A stretch of 64,000 bases of DNA from Citrobacter koseri ATCC BAA-895 (GCF_000018045.1 NC_009792.1:4340001-4404000), one strand, 5' to 3'; counted from the stretch's first letter, positions 42,665-51,327 are shown. A program made the numbers and translations. The notes: generated from the sequence alone by a model not told the origin.

Positions 42665-42695
42665 GGCGGCTCCGGTACGTAAGAACCGCGCTATT

Positions 42696-43298
42696 CTACT
42701 CAGTTTCCTGGGCTTCGCTTACCCCTTTACGAAATATTGCCTGTAATCCCGACAGGTCGCCCATCGCGCCGCTCTGGTTCGCCTGGCTCCATTCGGCCAC
42801 CTGAATGCCGCTCCAGCTCAGGATATAACCGGCGTGGAGCGCCAGTTGCTCAAAGAAGATGCGCTGCGCTAGTCCGCTGCCGATGCGAAAAGGATGCAGC
42901 ACATTAATTTCACAGTAGTAGTGCGCCAGACGATCGGCGAATTTCTCTTTCGTCAGCCCGACCAGATACCCCTCTTCTTCCAGATCCTGCATCAGGGCGT
43001 TGCCCTCTTTTTCGATGTAGGCAAAATGGCAAAAACGGGTATCTCCCTGATATATATCGACCTCGCGCAGTTGTCCGGCCCAGTCAAAAACATCCTGATA
43101 CAGCTGACGATGAATGGCGCGCAGGTGAGGCAGTCCGCGCACCAGAGGGCCAGGTTCAATCGTCGCGGCACGCAGTGCGGTCAGTTCATACGCCGCCTGC
43201 TCCAGGCGCTGAACCTGCCGGATGCCTAAGCGGTTACGCATGATATTCAGGCCGGGATACAGATAGGGGTCGCGTCCATCACCAAACTTATCGCTCAT
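42696..43298 (-). CDS. fic: Fic-domain protein (AMP transferase toxin type)
   Basis: Fic proteins transfer AMP or similar groups to target hydroxyls. The 200-residue protein carries the motif HPFRIGSGLAQR at 135-146: the catalytic His135 and Arg146 of the HxFx(D/E)GNGRxxR consensus are kept, but the acidic residue is Ile139 and the Asn is Ser141. This variation occurs, as I recall, in E. coli Fic too. It overlaps yhfG by 11 nt; YhfG carries the inhibitor motif, making this a class I Fic with separate antitoxin. Confidence 0.93.
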   Translation of the reverse strand: MSDKFGDGRDPYLYPGLNIMRNRLGIRQVQRLEQAAYELTALRAATIEPGPLVRGLPHLRAIHRQLYQDVFDWAGQLREVDIYQGDTRFCHFAYIEKEGNALMQDLEEEGYLVGLTKEKFADRLAHYYCEINVLHPFRIGSGLAQRIFFEQLALHAGYILSWSGIQVAEWSQANQSGAMGDLSGLQAIFRKGVSEAQETE

Positions 43299-43455
43299 AG
43301 TGCCTCCTTAATTCTGCCAGGCGCACCAGTGCTTCTTCGGCGGTCAGGGTAACTAACGGGATGTCCACCCCTTCCAGACGTCGACTCTCCTGGAAATTGA
43401 TATTTCGTCGTTGTTCCCAGAGGCGAGACTTTTGTTTATCGGTGAGTTTTTTCAC
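43288..43455 (-). CDS. yhfG: YhfG, Fic antitoxin (FicA-type)
   Basis: A 55-residue protein that starts at a GTG (43455) and begins MKKLTDKQKSRLWEQRRNIN. It contains the inhibition motif (S/T)xxxE(G/N) as SRRLEG, whose glutamate blocks the ATP site of the partner Fic. The stop lies inside fic, 11 nt overlap, which ensures antitoxin is made first. The C-terminus reads ELRRHYER. It is too short for most ORF callers. Confidence 0.92.
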   Translation of the reverse strand: MKKLTDKQKSRLWEQRRNINFQESRRLEGVDIPLVTLTAEEALVRLAELRRHYER

Positions 43456-43561
43456 GAGACCTCCCTGAATGTGCCTGCACTTGCCACAAGTATAAGCAGC
43501 AAATTCAGGTTACGCAGAGGTCAGGAATCGCGCGGGCATTGCTGGCCCGCGCAGAATGCCA

Positions 43562-44134
43562 TTACGGCAGGACTTTGGCAGAAAGGATAACTATCGGTTT
43601 TGAAGGAACATTTTGGTAAGGGCCGACATCGTGCGTCTGCACCTGGGAGATTTTGTCAGCGACATCCATCCCTTTCACAACTTTACCAAATACGGCGTAG
43701 CCAAAATCGCGCTGGCCGTGATCCAGGAAGGCGTTGTCGGCAACGTTGATAAAGAACTGGCTGGTTGCGCTGTCTTTATCTGCGGTACGCGCCATCGCAA
43801 TGGTGCCACGGGTGTTGCGCAGCCCGTTGTCCGCTTCGTTCTTGATCGGCGGGTTAGGTTTCTTTTGCTGCATCTGCTCGTTAAAACCGCCGCCCTGCAC
43901 CATAAAGCCGGGGATCACACGGTGGAACGTGGTGTTGTTATAGAAACCGCTGTTGACATAATCGACAAAGTTTTGCACTGAAACTGGCGCTTTCTGGCTA
44001 TTCAGTTCCAGTTCAATATTTCCGGCGGAGGTCGTCAGCAGAACATGTGGGTCACCTTTCGCTGCCAACGCTACAGGAGAGAGAGCAGAAAGAGCGAGAA
44101 CAGCTGCAACAGCCGCCAGAGTCGATTTGAGCAT
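43562..44134 (-). CDS. ppiA: Periplasmic cyclophilin PpiA
   Basis: The 190-residue precursor has a signal peptide (MLKSTLAAVAAVLALSALSP, cleavage near ALA-AK) and a cyclophilin domain (FHRVIPGFMVQGGGFNEQMQ, with the catalytic Arg in FHRVIPGF). It isomerises prolyl bonds in the periplasm. A CRP-like site lies about 145-160 nt upstream; E. coli ppiA is under CRP/CytR control. Confidence 0.97.
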   Translation of the reverse strand: MLKSTLAAVAAVLALSALSPVALAAKGDPHVLLTTSAGNIELELNSQKAPVSVQNFVDYVNSGFYNNTTFHRVIPGFMVQGGGFNEQMQQKKPNPPIKNEADNGLRNTRGTIAMARTADKDSATSQFFINVADNAFLDHGQRDFGYAVFGKVVKGMDVADKISQVQTHDVGPYQNVPSKPIVILSAKVLP

Positions 44135-44277
44135 GAGATTTCCTTAACGAGAGCAGTAACAAAAGCAAGTAGATTGATTCTAAAGAGCCTTCAAGGAGCA
44201 GGCCAGCCCTTTACCTAATTTTACGTATCTGAAACAAATGTAACCTTACGATTTTGTTGTGCTTTTCGGTATATTAA

Positions 44278-44293
44278 TGTGATCAATGTCACG
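44278..44293. promoter_or_regulatory. CRP-like binding site between ppiA and tsgA
   Basis: TGTGATCAATGTCACG matches the CRP consensus TGTGA-N6-TCACA at nine of ten key positions. It lies in the 280-nt divergent region, about 144-159 nt from ppiA and 122-137 nt from tsgA. Activation of ppiA by CRP in E. coli supports the call. Confidence 0.65.
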
Positions 44294-44414
44294 TTAAAAA
44301 ATGTAACGCTTACAGTAATTGCTAATAAACATTTAAATACATCACTAAAACGCCTAAAATCTGCCCGCTCACGGCGCTGTCAACGCGCTTTACACCTCTA
44401 TACACAGGCCAGTC

Positions 44415-45596
44415 ATGACTAACAGCAATCGCATCAAGCTCACATGGATTAGCTTTCTCTCCTACGCCCTGACAGGCGCGTTGGTAATTGTCACCGGGAT
44501 GGTGATGGGAAACATTGCAGAGTACTTCAACCTGCCCGTTTCCAGTATGAGTAACACATTCACCTTTCTTAACGCCGGTATCCTGATCTCTATTTTCCTG
44601 AATGCCTGGCTGATGGAAATTATCCCGCTGAAAACGCAGCTGCGTTTTGGCTTTGTGTTGATGGTGCTGGCCGTGGCCGGGCTGATGCTCAGCCATAGCC
44701 TGGCGCTTTTCTCTGCGGCAATGTTTGTACTGGGCCTGGTGAGCGGTATCACCATGTCGATCGGTACTTTCCTGATCACCCAGATGTATGAAGGCCGTCA
44801 GCGTGGTTCTCGCCTGCTGTTCACCGACTCCTTCTTCAGTATGGCCGGGATGATCTTCCCGATGGTCGCCGCTTACCTGCTGGCGCGCAGCATTGAGTGG
44901 TACTGGGTATACGCCTGCATCGGTCTGGTCTACGTGGCGATTTTCATCCTGACCTTCGGCTGCGAATTTCCGGCGCTGGGTAAACACGCGCCGAAAACGG
45001 AAACGCCGGTGGTAAAAGAGAAATGGGGCATTGGCGTTCTGTTCCTGTCTATCGCCGCGCTGTGCTACATCCTCGGTCAGTTGGGTTTCATCTCCTGGGT
45101 GCCGGAATACGCCAAAGGTCTGGGCATGAGCCTGAACGACGCCGGTACGCTGGTCAGCGATTTCTGGATGTCGTACATGTTCGGCATGTGGGCCTTCAGC
45201 TTCATTCTGCGCTTCTTTGATCTGCAACGTATCCTGACGGTACTGGCGGGTCTGGCGGCGGTGCTGATGTACCTGTTCATTAAGGCCCAGCCGGAGCATA
45301 TGGCATGGTTTATTCTGACGCTCGGCTTCTTCTCCAGCGCCATTTACACCTCAATCATTACGCTGGGTTCGCAGCAAACCAAAGTGCCGTCGCCGAAGCT
45401 GGTTAACTTTGTGCTGACCTGCGGCACCATTGGCACCATGCTGACCTTCGTGGTGACAGGCCCAATCGTGGCGCACAGCGGCCCGCAGGCCGCGTTGCTC
45501 ACCGCAAACGGTCTGTATGCCGTGGTGTTTGTGATGTGCTTTATCCTCGGGTTTGTTACCCGTCATCGCCAGCATAACGTGCCAGCAGCGCACTGA
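44415..45596 (+). CDS. tsgA: Major facilitator transporter TsgA
   Basis: A 393-residue protein with 12 predicted membrane segments, of the FucP-like part of the MFS. The start MTNSNRIKLTWISFLSYALT matches E. coli TsgA. The substrate is unknown; in Salmonella tsgA mutants are affected in tellurite and selenite response. It is followed by REPs before nirB. Confidence 0.94.
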   Translation: MTNSNRIKLTWISFLSYALTGALVIVTGMVMGNIAEYFNLPVSSMSNTFTFLNAGILISIFLNAWLMEIIPLKTQLRFGFVLMVLAVAGLMLSHSLALFSAAMFVLGLVSGITMSIGTFLITQMYEGRQRGSRLLFTDSFFSMAGMIFPMVAAYLLARSIEWYWVYACIGLVYVAIFILTFGCEFPALGKHAPKTETPVVKEKWGIGVLFLSIAALCYILGQLGFISWVPEYAKGLGMSLNDAGTLVSDFWMSYMFGMWAFSFILRFFDLQRILTVLAGLAAVLMYLFIKAQPEHMAWFILTLGFFSSAIYTSIITLGSQQTKVPSPKLVNFVLTCGTIGTMLTFVVTGPIVAHSGPQAALLTANGLYAVVFVMCFILGFVTRHRQHNVPAAH

Positions 45597-45605
45597 TGAT
45601 GATTT

Positions 45606-45679
45606 GCCCGGTGGCGCAAGCTTACCGGGCCTACATGTAACTTGTAGGCCGGATAAGACGCATAGCGTCGCCATCCGGC
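45606..45679. repeat. REP pair after tsgA
   Basis: Two REP-like palindromes, GCCCGGTGGCGCAAGCTTACCG and GTAGGCCGGATAAGACGC...GTCGCCATCCGGC, begin about 10 nt after the tsgA stop. They are more diverged than the other REPs in the window. The rest of the tsgA-nirB gap carries the nir promoter. Confidence 0.75.
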
Positions 45680-45852
45680 TTTTTAATCCTGCTTTTTCGC
45701 GCAATTTCCCCCTCCTCCTGACGGCGTAGACCTCGCATTCTTTAGAGGTAGACCTTCTTACGCTAATAACCCCTCATTTTGTACGTTATTTGCACAACAA
45801 CGAAATGTCTGACAATTCCGTGACTTATAAAAATGCTGACAAATCAGCAATA

Positions 45853-45868
45853 TACCTCTTAAGGAGTA
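45853..45868 (+). promoter_or_regulatory. NarL/NarP heptamer site of the nirB promoter
   Basis: TACCTCT-TA-AGGAGTA is a 7-2-7 inverted heptamer pair, centred near -69.5 relative to the expected start. The E. coli nirB promoter has the same site, where NarL or NarP activates when nitrate or nitrite is present. Confidence 0.75.
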
Positions 45869-45881
45869 TATAAGGCCGAAT

Positions 45882-45930
45882 TTGATTTACATCAATAAGC
45901 GGGGTTGCTGAATCGTTAAGGTAGGCAGTA
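45882..45930 (+). promoter_or_regulatory. FNR-dependent nirB promoter
   Basis: A perfect FNR site TTGATTTACATCAA (45882-45895) is centred 41.5 bp from A45930, the expected start by comparison with E. coli. A -10 element TAAGGTA-like lies near 45917-45923. The nirBDC-cysG operon is thus induced without oxygen. Confidence 0.85.
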
Positions 45931-45953
45931 ATAGAAAAGAAATCGAGGCAAAA

Positions 45954-48497
45954 ATGAGCAAAGTCAGACTCGCTATTATCGGTAATGGTATGGTCGGCCA
46001 TCGCTTTATTGAGGACCTTCTTGATAAATCCGACGCTGCCAATTTTGACATTACCGTGTTCTGTGAAGAACCCCGCAAAGCATACGACCGTGTCCACCTG
46101 TCTTCCTACTTCTCCCACCACACCGCTGAAGAGCTGTCTCTGGTGCGTGAAGGCTTTTATGAGAAGCACGGCGTTAACGTTCTGGTCGGCGAACGCGCCA
46201 TTACGATCAACCGTCAGGAGAAGGTCATCCACTCCAGCGCGGGTCGTACGGTTTATTACGATAAACTGATCATGGCGACCGGCTCCTACCCGTGGATCCC
46301 GCCAATTAAAGGTTCCGAAACTCAGGACTGCTTTGTTTACCGTACCATTGAAGATCTCAACGCCATTGAAGCCTGCGCCCGTCGCAGCAAACGCGGCGCG
46401 GTGGTCGGCGGCGGCCTGCTGGGTCTGGAAGCCGCTGGCGCGCTGAAAAACTTAGGCGTCGAAACCCACGTTATCGAATTTGCCCCCATGCTGATGGCAG
46501 AACAGCTGGATCAGATGGGCGGCGAGCAGCTACGCCGTAAAATCGAAAGCATGGGCGTACGCGTACACACCAGCAAAAACACCAAAGAGATCGTTCAGGA
46601 AGGCACCGAAGCGCGTAAAACCATGCGTTTTGCCGACGGTAGCGAGCTGGAAGTCGATTTCATCGTTTTCTCTACCGGTATCCGCCCGCGTGACAAACTG
46701 GCCACCCAGTGCGGCCTGGACGTCGCTCAGCGCGGCGGTATCGTGATTAACGACGCCTGCCAGACGTCTGACCCGGATATCTACGCGATTGGCGAATGCG
46801 CCAGCTGGAACAACCGCGTGTACGGTCTGGTCGCGCCTGGCTACAAAATGGCGCAGGTTGCCGTTGACCACATCCTCGAAACCGAAAACGTGTTTGAAGG
46901 CGCAGACCTCAGCGCCAAGCTGAAGCTGCTGGGCGTGGACGTCGGCGGCATTGGCGATGCGCATGGCCGCACGCCGGGCGCGCGTAGCTACGTTTACCTC
47001 GACGAAAGCAAAGAGGTCTACAAACGCCTCATCGTCAGCGAAGACAACAAAACCCTGCTCGGCGCGGTTCTGGTGGGCGATACCAGCGATTACGGCAACC
47101 TGCTGCAACTGGTGCTGAATGCGATTGAACTGCCGGAAAACCCGGACTCGCTGATCCTGCCGGCACATTCTGGCAGCGGTAAGCCTTCCATTGGCGTTGA
47201 TAAACTGCCGGACAGCGCGCAAATCTGTTCCTGCTTTGACGTCACCAAAGGGATGCTGGTCGCCGCCATCAACAAAGGCTGCCACACCGTTGCGGCGCTG
47301 AAAGCGGAAACCAAAGCCGGTACTGGCTGCGGCGGCTGTATTCCGCTGGTTACTCAGGTTCTGAATGCCGAACTGGCGAAACAGGGTATTGAAGTAAACA
47401 ACAACCTGTGTGAGCACTTTGCGTACTCGCGCCAGGAACTGTTCCACCTCATCCGCGTGGAAGGCATTAAAACCTTTGAAGAACTGCTGGCGAAACACGG
47501 TAAAGGCTACGGCTGCGAAGTGTGTAAACCGACCGTCGGTTCTCTGCTGGCCTCCTGCTGGAACGAATACATTCTAAAGCCACAGCACACCCCGCTACAG
47601 GATACCAACGACAACTTCCTGGCGAACATCCAGAAAGACGGCACCTACTCCGTGATCCCGCGTTCTGCGGGCGGCGAAATCACGCCGGAAGGTCTGGTGG
47701 CCGTAGGTCGCATCGCGCGTGAGTTTAACCTGTACACCAAAATTACCGGTTCTCAGCGTATTGGTCTGTTCGGCGCGCAGAAAGACGATCTGCCGGAAAT
47801 CTGGCGTCAGCTGATTGAAGCGGGCTTCGAAACCGGTCACGCGTATGCCAAAGCGCTGCGTATGGCGAAAACCTGCGTGGGCAGCACCTGGTGCCGCTAC
47901 GGCGTGGGCGATAGCGTCGGCTTCGGCGTCGAGCTGGAAAACCGCTACAAAGGCATCCGTACCCCGCACAAAATGAAATTTGGCGTCTCCGGCTGTACCC
48001 GTGAATGTGCGGAAGCCCAGGGTAAAGATGTGGGGATTATCGCCACGGAAAAAGGCTGGAACCTGTACGTCTGCGGTAACGGCGGGATGAAACCGCGTCA
48101 TGCAGACCTGCTGGCGGCGGATATCGACCGCGAAACGCTGGTTAAATACCTCGACCGCTTCATGATGTTCTACATCCGTACCGCCGACAAACTGACCCGT
48201 ACCGCACCGTGGTTAGATAACCTGGAAGGCGGCATCGACTACCTGAAGTCGGTCATCATCGACGACAAACTGGGCCTGAACGCGCATCTGGAAGAAGAGA
48301 TGACCCGCCTGCGTGCAGCGGTGGTGTGCGAGTGGACGGAGACCGTGAATACACCGTCTGCGCAGGTTCGTTTCAGACACTTTATCAACAGCGATAAGCG
48401 CGACCCGAATGTTCAGGTGGTGCCTGAGCGTGAACAGCATCGTCCGGCAACGCCGTACGAGCGCATTCCGGTAACTCTGGTGGAGGAAAACGCATGA
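45954..48497 (+). CDS. nirB: Nitrite reductase (NADH), large subunit
   Basis: NirB is the cytoplasmic, assimilatory-type siroheme enzyme that reduces nitrite to ammonia with NADH and so detoxifies nitrite in anaerobic growth. The 847-residue protein has an N-terminal FAD/NADH oxidoreductase part (IGNGMVGHRF; second Rossmann GGGLLGLEAAGAL), a BFD-like [2Fe-2S] segment (CSCFDV...CGGC at about 420-460), and a C-terminal siroheme/[4Fe-4S] domain (CVGSTWCRYG and CTRECAEAQGKDVG at about 640-690). The 4-nt overlap with nirD indicates coupling. Confidence 0.98.
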   Translation: MSKVRLAIIGNGMVGHRFIEDLLDKSDAANFDITVFCEEPRKAYDRVHLSSYFSHHTAEELSLVREGFYEKHGVNVLVGERAITINRQEKVIHSSAGRTVYYDKLIMATGSYPWIPPIKGSETQDCFVYRTIEDLNAIEACARRSKRGAVVGGGLLGLEAAGALKNLGVETHVIEFAPMLMAEQLDQMGGEQLRRKIESMGVRVHTSKNTKEIVQEGTEARKTMRFADGSELEVDFIVFSTGIRPRDKLATQCGLDVAQRGGIVINDACQTSDPDIYAIGECASWNNRVYGLVAPGYKMAQVAVDHILETENVFEGADLSAKLKLLGVDVGGIGDAHGRTPGARSYVYLDESKEVYKRLIVSEDNKTLLGAVLVGDTSDYGNLLQLVLNAIELPENPDSLILPAHSGSGKPSIGVDKLPDSAQICSCFDVTKGMLVAAINKGCHTVAALKAETKAGTGCGGCIPLVTQVLNAELAKQGIEVNNNLCEHFAYSRQELFHLIRVEGIKTFEELLAKHGKGYGCEVCKPTVGSLLASCWNEYILKPQHTPLQDTNDNFLANIQKDGTYSVIPRSAGGEITPEGLVAVGRIAREFNLYTKITGSQRIGLFGAQKDDLPEIWRQLIEAGFETGHAYAKALRMAKTCVGSTWCRYGVGDSVGFGVELENRYKGIRTPHKMKFGVSGCTRECAEAQGKDVGIIATEKGWNLYVCGNGGMKPRHADLLAADIDRETLVKYLDRFMMFYIRTADKLTRTAPWLDNLEGGIDYLKSVIIDDKLGLNAHLEEEMTRLRAAVVCEWTETVNTPSAQVRFRHFINSDKRDPNVQVVPEREQHRPATPYERIPVTLVEENA

Positions 48498-48820
48498 GCC
48501 AGTGGAAAAACATCTGCAAAATCGATGACATTCTGCCGGAAACCGGCGTCTGCGCGCTGTTAGGCGAAAAGCAGGTCGCCATTTTCCGTCCATATCACAG
48601 CGACCAGGTGTTCGCGATCAGCAACATCGACCCGTTTTTTGAGTCCAGCGTGCTGTCGCGCGGGTTGATTGCCGAGCATCAGGGCGAACTGTGGGTTGCC
48701 AGCCCGCTGAAAAAACAGCGTTTCCGTCTGAGCGACGGTCTGTGCATGGAAGATGAAAGCCATTCCGTCGCGCACTACGAAGCTCGCGTGAAAGACGGCG
48801 TGGTGCAACTGCGCGGTTGA
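48494..48820 (+). CDS. nirD: Nitrite reductase (NADH), small subunit
   Basis: The 108-residue Rieske-like partner of NirB. Unlike true Rieske proteins it lacks the Cys-His iron ligands, as is usual for enterobacterial NirD. It starts MSQWKNICKIDDILPETGVC. It overlaps nirB by 4 nt. A terminator-like hairpin and REPs separate it from nirC. Confidence 0.96.
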   Translation: MSQWKNICKIDDILPETGVCALLGEKQVAIFRPYHSDQVFAISNIDPFFESSVLSRGLIAEHQGELWVASPLKKQRFRLSDGLCMEDESHSVAHYEARVKDGVVQLRG

Positions 48821-48828
48821 TGAATTTG

Positions 48829-48852
48829 GGGAGGCGCAACGCCTCCCTTTTT
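48829..48852 (+). terminator. Hairpin terminator after nirD
   Basis: A 7-bp stem GGGAGGC / GCCTCCC with a GCAAC loop is followed by five T residues, 9 nt after the nirD stop. In E. coli nirC and cysG are thought to be partly cotranscribed with nirBD, so this may be leaky. Confidence 0.7.
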
Positions 48853-48863
48853 GACGTCTTTGT

Positions 48864-49075
48864 AGGCCCGATTTTGTAGGCCTGATAAGCGTAGCGCCAT
48901 CAGGCAAAACACACCGCCGGATGGCGGCATAAATGCCTTATCCGGCCTACGGTTTTACGATTTTTCAAGGACAATCAAATGGTTACAGGCCCGATTTTGT
49001 AGGCCTGATAAGCGCAGCGCCATCAGGCAAAACATACCGCCGGATGGCGGCATAAATGCCTTATCCGGCCTACGG
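48864..49075. repeat. Tandem REP cluster duplicated before nirC
   Basis: Two tandem copies, 123 bp apart, of a REP pair (CTGATAAGCG..CATCAG plus CCGGATGGCGGCATAAATG..TTATCCGG). Over about 97 nt the copies differ at only two or three bases. The first copy also carries a nirC-like start region at 48964-48990. This is the most recent REP duplication in the window, judging from identity. Confidence 0.9.
48979..49002 (+). other. Vestigial or leader ORF before nirC (MVTGPIL)
   Basis: ATG GTT ACA GGC CCG ATT TTG TAG reads as a seven-residue peptide preceded by CAAGGACAATCAA, which copies the nirC ribosome site (CAAGGATAATCAA). The first codons mimic nirC (MFTD). I regard it as a fossil start created by duplication; whether it is translated is not known. 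Confidence 0.5.
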
Positions 49076-49125
49076 TTTTACGATTTCTTTTTTAATTTTA
49101 TTGTTTTTACTTCAAGGATAATCAA

Positions 49126-49935
49126 ATGTTTACAGACACTATTAACAAGTGTGCGGCTAACGCTGCGCGCATTGCACGCCTGTCGGCAAATAATCCGCTC
49201 GGTTTCTGGGTGAGTTCCGCAATGGCCGGCGCCTACGTCGGTCTCGGCATCATTCTTATTTTCACTCTCGGCAACCTGCTTGACCCTTCCGTTCGACCAC
49301 TGGTGATGGGCGCTACCTTCGGCATCGCCTTAACGCTGGTGATCATCGCCGGTTCTGAACTCTTTACCGGCCACACCATGTTCCTGACGCTCGGCGTAAA
49401 AGCGGGCACCATCAGCCACGGTCAGATGTGGGCGATTCTGCCGCAAACCTGGCTGGGCAACCTGGTGGGCTCCGTGTTCGTCGCGCTGCTGTATAGCTGG
49501 GGCGGCGGCAGTCTGCTGCCGGTCGATACCAGCATCGTTCACACGGTTGCGCTGGCGAAAACCACCGCGCCCGCCACGGTACTGTTCTTTAAAGGCGCGC
49601 TGTGCAACTGGCTGGTTTGTCTGGCGATCTGGATGGCGATTCGTACCGAAGGCGCGGCGAAATTCCTCGCTATCTGGTGGTGTCTGCTGGCGTTCATCGC
49701 GTCCGGCTACGAGCACTCCGTCGCCAACATGACGCTGTTCGCCCTCTCCTGGTTCGGCCATCACGGCGACGCCTACACGCTGGCGGGAATTGGTCATAAC
49801 CTGCTGTGGGTGACTCTCGGCAATACTTTGTCCGGTGTCGTATTCATGGGATTAGGTTATTGGTATGCTACGCCAAAAGCGGAGCGTCCGGCTCCGGCAA
49901 AAATCAATCAAACTGAAGCTACTGCCAATAATTAA
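49126..49935 (+). CDS. nirC: Nitrite transporter NirC (formate/nitrite channel family)
   Basis: NirC carries nitrite across the inner membrane for reduction by NirBD. The 269-residue protein has six membrane segments of the FNT fold, with AGSELFTGHTMFLT and KGALCNWLVCLAIWMA as the omega-loop and conserved Asn segments. It starts MFTDTINKCAANAARIARLS. The ribosome site AAGGA lies 8 nt before the ATG; 11 nt separate it from cysG. Confidence 0.97.
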   Translation: MFTDTINKCAANAARIARLSANNPLGFWVSSAMAGAYVGLGIILIFTLGNLLDPSVRPLVMGATFGIALTLVIIAGSELFTGHTMFLTLGVKAGTISHGQMWAILPQTWLGNLVGSVFVALLYSWGGGSLLPVDTSIVHTVALAKTTAPATVLFFKGALCNWLVCLAIWMAIRTEGAAKFLAIWWCLLAFIASGYEHSVANMTLFALSWFGHHGDAYTLAGIGHNLLWVTLGNTLSGVVFMGLGYWYATPKAERPAPAKINQTEATANN

Positions 49936-49946
49936 GAGGTAATGTC

Positions 49947-51320
49947 GTGGACCATTTGCCTATATTTTGTCAATTACGCGATCGTGACTGTCTGCTCGTC
50001 GGCGGTGGCGATGTCGCAGAACGCAAAGCGCGGTTACTGCTGGAAGCAGGCGCTCGATTAACGGTCAACGCGCTGGCGTTTATTCCGCAGTTCACCGTGT
50101 GGGCAAATGAAGGCATGTTGACGTTAGTTGAAGGGGCATTCGAAGAATCCCTGCTCGACGGATGCTGGCTGGCAATCGCCGCGACCGATGATGACGCCGT
50201 GAACCAGCAGGTGAGCGAAGCCGCTGAATCACGCCGCATTTTCTGCAACGTGGTCGATGCGCCAAAAGCCGCCAGTTTCATCATGCCCTCCATTATCGAC
50301 CGCTCGCCGCTGATGGTGGCGGTCTCCTCCGGCGGCACCTCGCCCGTTCTCGCACGCTTGCTGCGCGAGAAACTGGAGTCCTTGCTGCCCCAGCACCTCG
50401 GTCAGGTCGCGCATTACGCCGGCCAGCTCCGCGCGCGGGTGAAAAAGCAGTTCGCCACAATGGGCGAGCGCCGTCGCTTCTGGGAAAAACTGTTCATCAA
50501 CGACAGGCTCGCGCAGTCGCTGGCGAATGCCGATGCGAAAGCGGTGTCGGAGATCACCGAGCAGATGCTTAGCGAACCGCTGGATCACCGTGGTGAAGTG
50601 GTGCTGGTGGGCGCGGGCCCTGGCGACGCCGGGCTGCTGACGCTGAAAGGGTTACAACAGATCCAACAGGCGGATGTGGTGGTGTATGACCGTCTGGTCT
50701 CCGACGACATTATGAATCTGGTACGCCGCGACGCTGACCGCGTGTTCGTTGGCAAACGCGCGGGCTATCACTGCGTTCCGCAGGAAGAGATTAACCAGAT
50801 CCTGCTGCGAGAAGCGCAGAAAGGCAGACGCGTGGTGCGTCTGAAAGGCGGCGATCCGTTTATCTTCGGTCGCGGCGGCGAAGAGCTGGAAACGCTGTGC
50901 CACGCCGGTATTCCGTTCTCGGTTGTTCCCGGTATTACCGCGGCCTCCGGGTGCTCGGCTTATTCCGGCGTTCCGCTGACTCACCGCGACTACGCGCAAA
51001 GCGTGCGTCTGGTCACCGGGCACCTGAAAACGGGCGGCGAGCTGGACTGGGAAAACCTGGCGGCGGAGAAACAAACGCTGGTGTTCTATATGGGGCTGAA
51101 TCAGGCGGCAACCATTCAGGAGAAGCTGATCGCGTTTGGTATGCAGGCCGATATGCCTGTGGCGCTGGTCGAAAACGGTACGGCCGTCAAGCAGCGCGTG
51201 GTCAGCGGCGTTCTTGCGCAATTAGGCGAGCTGGCGAAACAGGTCGAAAGCCCGGCGCTGATTATTGTCGGTCGGGTGGTCGCGTTACGCGATAAGCTAA
51301 ACTGGTTCTCAAACCATTAA
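49947..51320 (+). CDS. cysG: Siroheme synthase CysG (trifunctional)
   Basis: CysG converts uroporphyrinogen III into siroheme, the cofactor of NirB and sulfite reductase. The 457-residue protein has the dehydrogenase/ferrochelatase half (GGGDVAERKARLLLEAGARL, 1-200) and the SAM uroporphyrinogen methyltransferase half (VGAGPGDAGLLTLKG and GGDPFIFGRGGEELETL, 215-457). The length equals E. coli CysG. Position after nirBDC matches its role in cofactor supply. Confidence 0.98.
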   Translation: MDHLPIFCQLRDRDCLLVGGGDVAERKARLLLEAGARLTVNALAFIPQFTVWANEGMLTLVEGAFEESLLDGCWLAIAATDDDAVNQQVSEAAESRRIFCNVVDAPKAASFIMPSIIDRSPLMVAVSSGGTSPVLARLLREKLESLLPQHLGQVAHYAGQLRARVKKQFATMGERRRFWEKLFINDRLAQSLANADAKAVSEITEQMLSEPLDHRGEVVLVGAGPGDAGLLTLKGLQQIQQADVVVYDRLVSDDIMNLVRRDADRVFVGKRAGYHCVPQEEINQILLREAQKGRRVVRLKGGDPFIFGRGGEELETLCHAGIPFSVVPGITAASGCSAYSGVPLTHRDYAQSVRLVTGHLKTGGELDWENLAAEKQTLVFYMGLNQAATIQEKLIAFGMQADMPVALVENGTAVKQRVVSGVLAQLGELAKQVESPALIIVGRVVALRDKLNWFSNH

Positions 51321-51327
51321 TAAATAT

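Noticed and set aside
44322..45299. 325-codon minus-strand frame over tsgA and its promoter
   Set aside because: Gln/His-rich shadow of a membrane-protein gene; would span the tsgA promoter region and has no plausible ribosome site.
46530..47498. 322-codon minus-strand frame in nirB
   Set aside because: Shadow frame of nirB, repeating Val/Phe/Ala composition; no family match by eye.
48864..49075. CRISPR-like array
   Set aside because: The repeats are REP palindromes in pairs, without regular spacers or cas genes.
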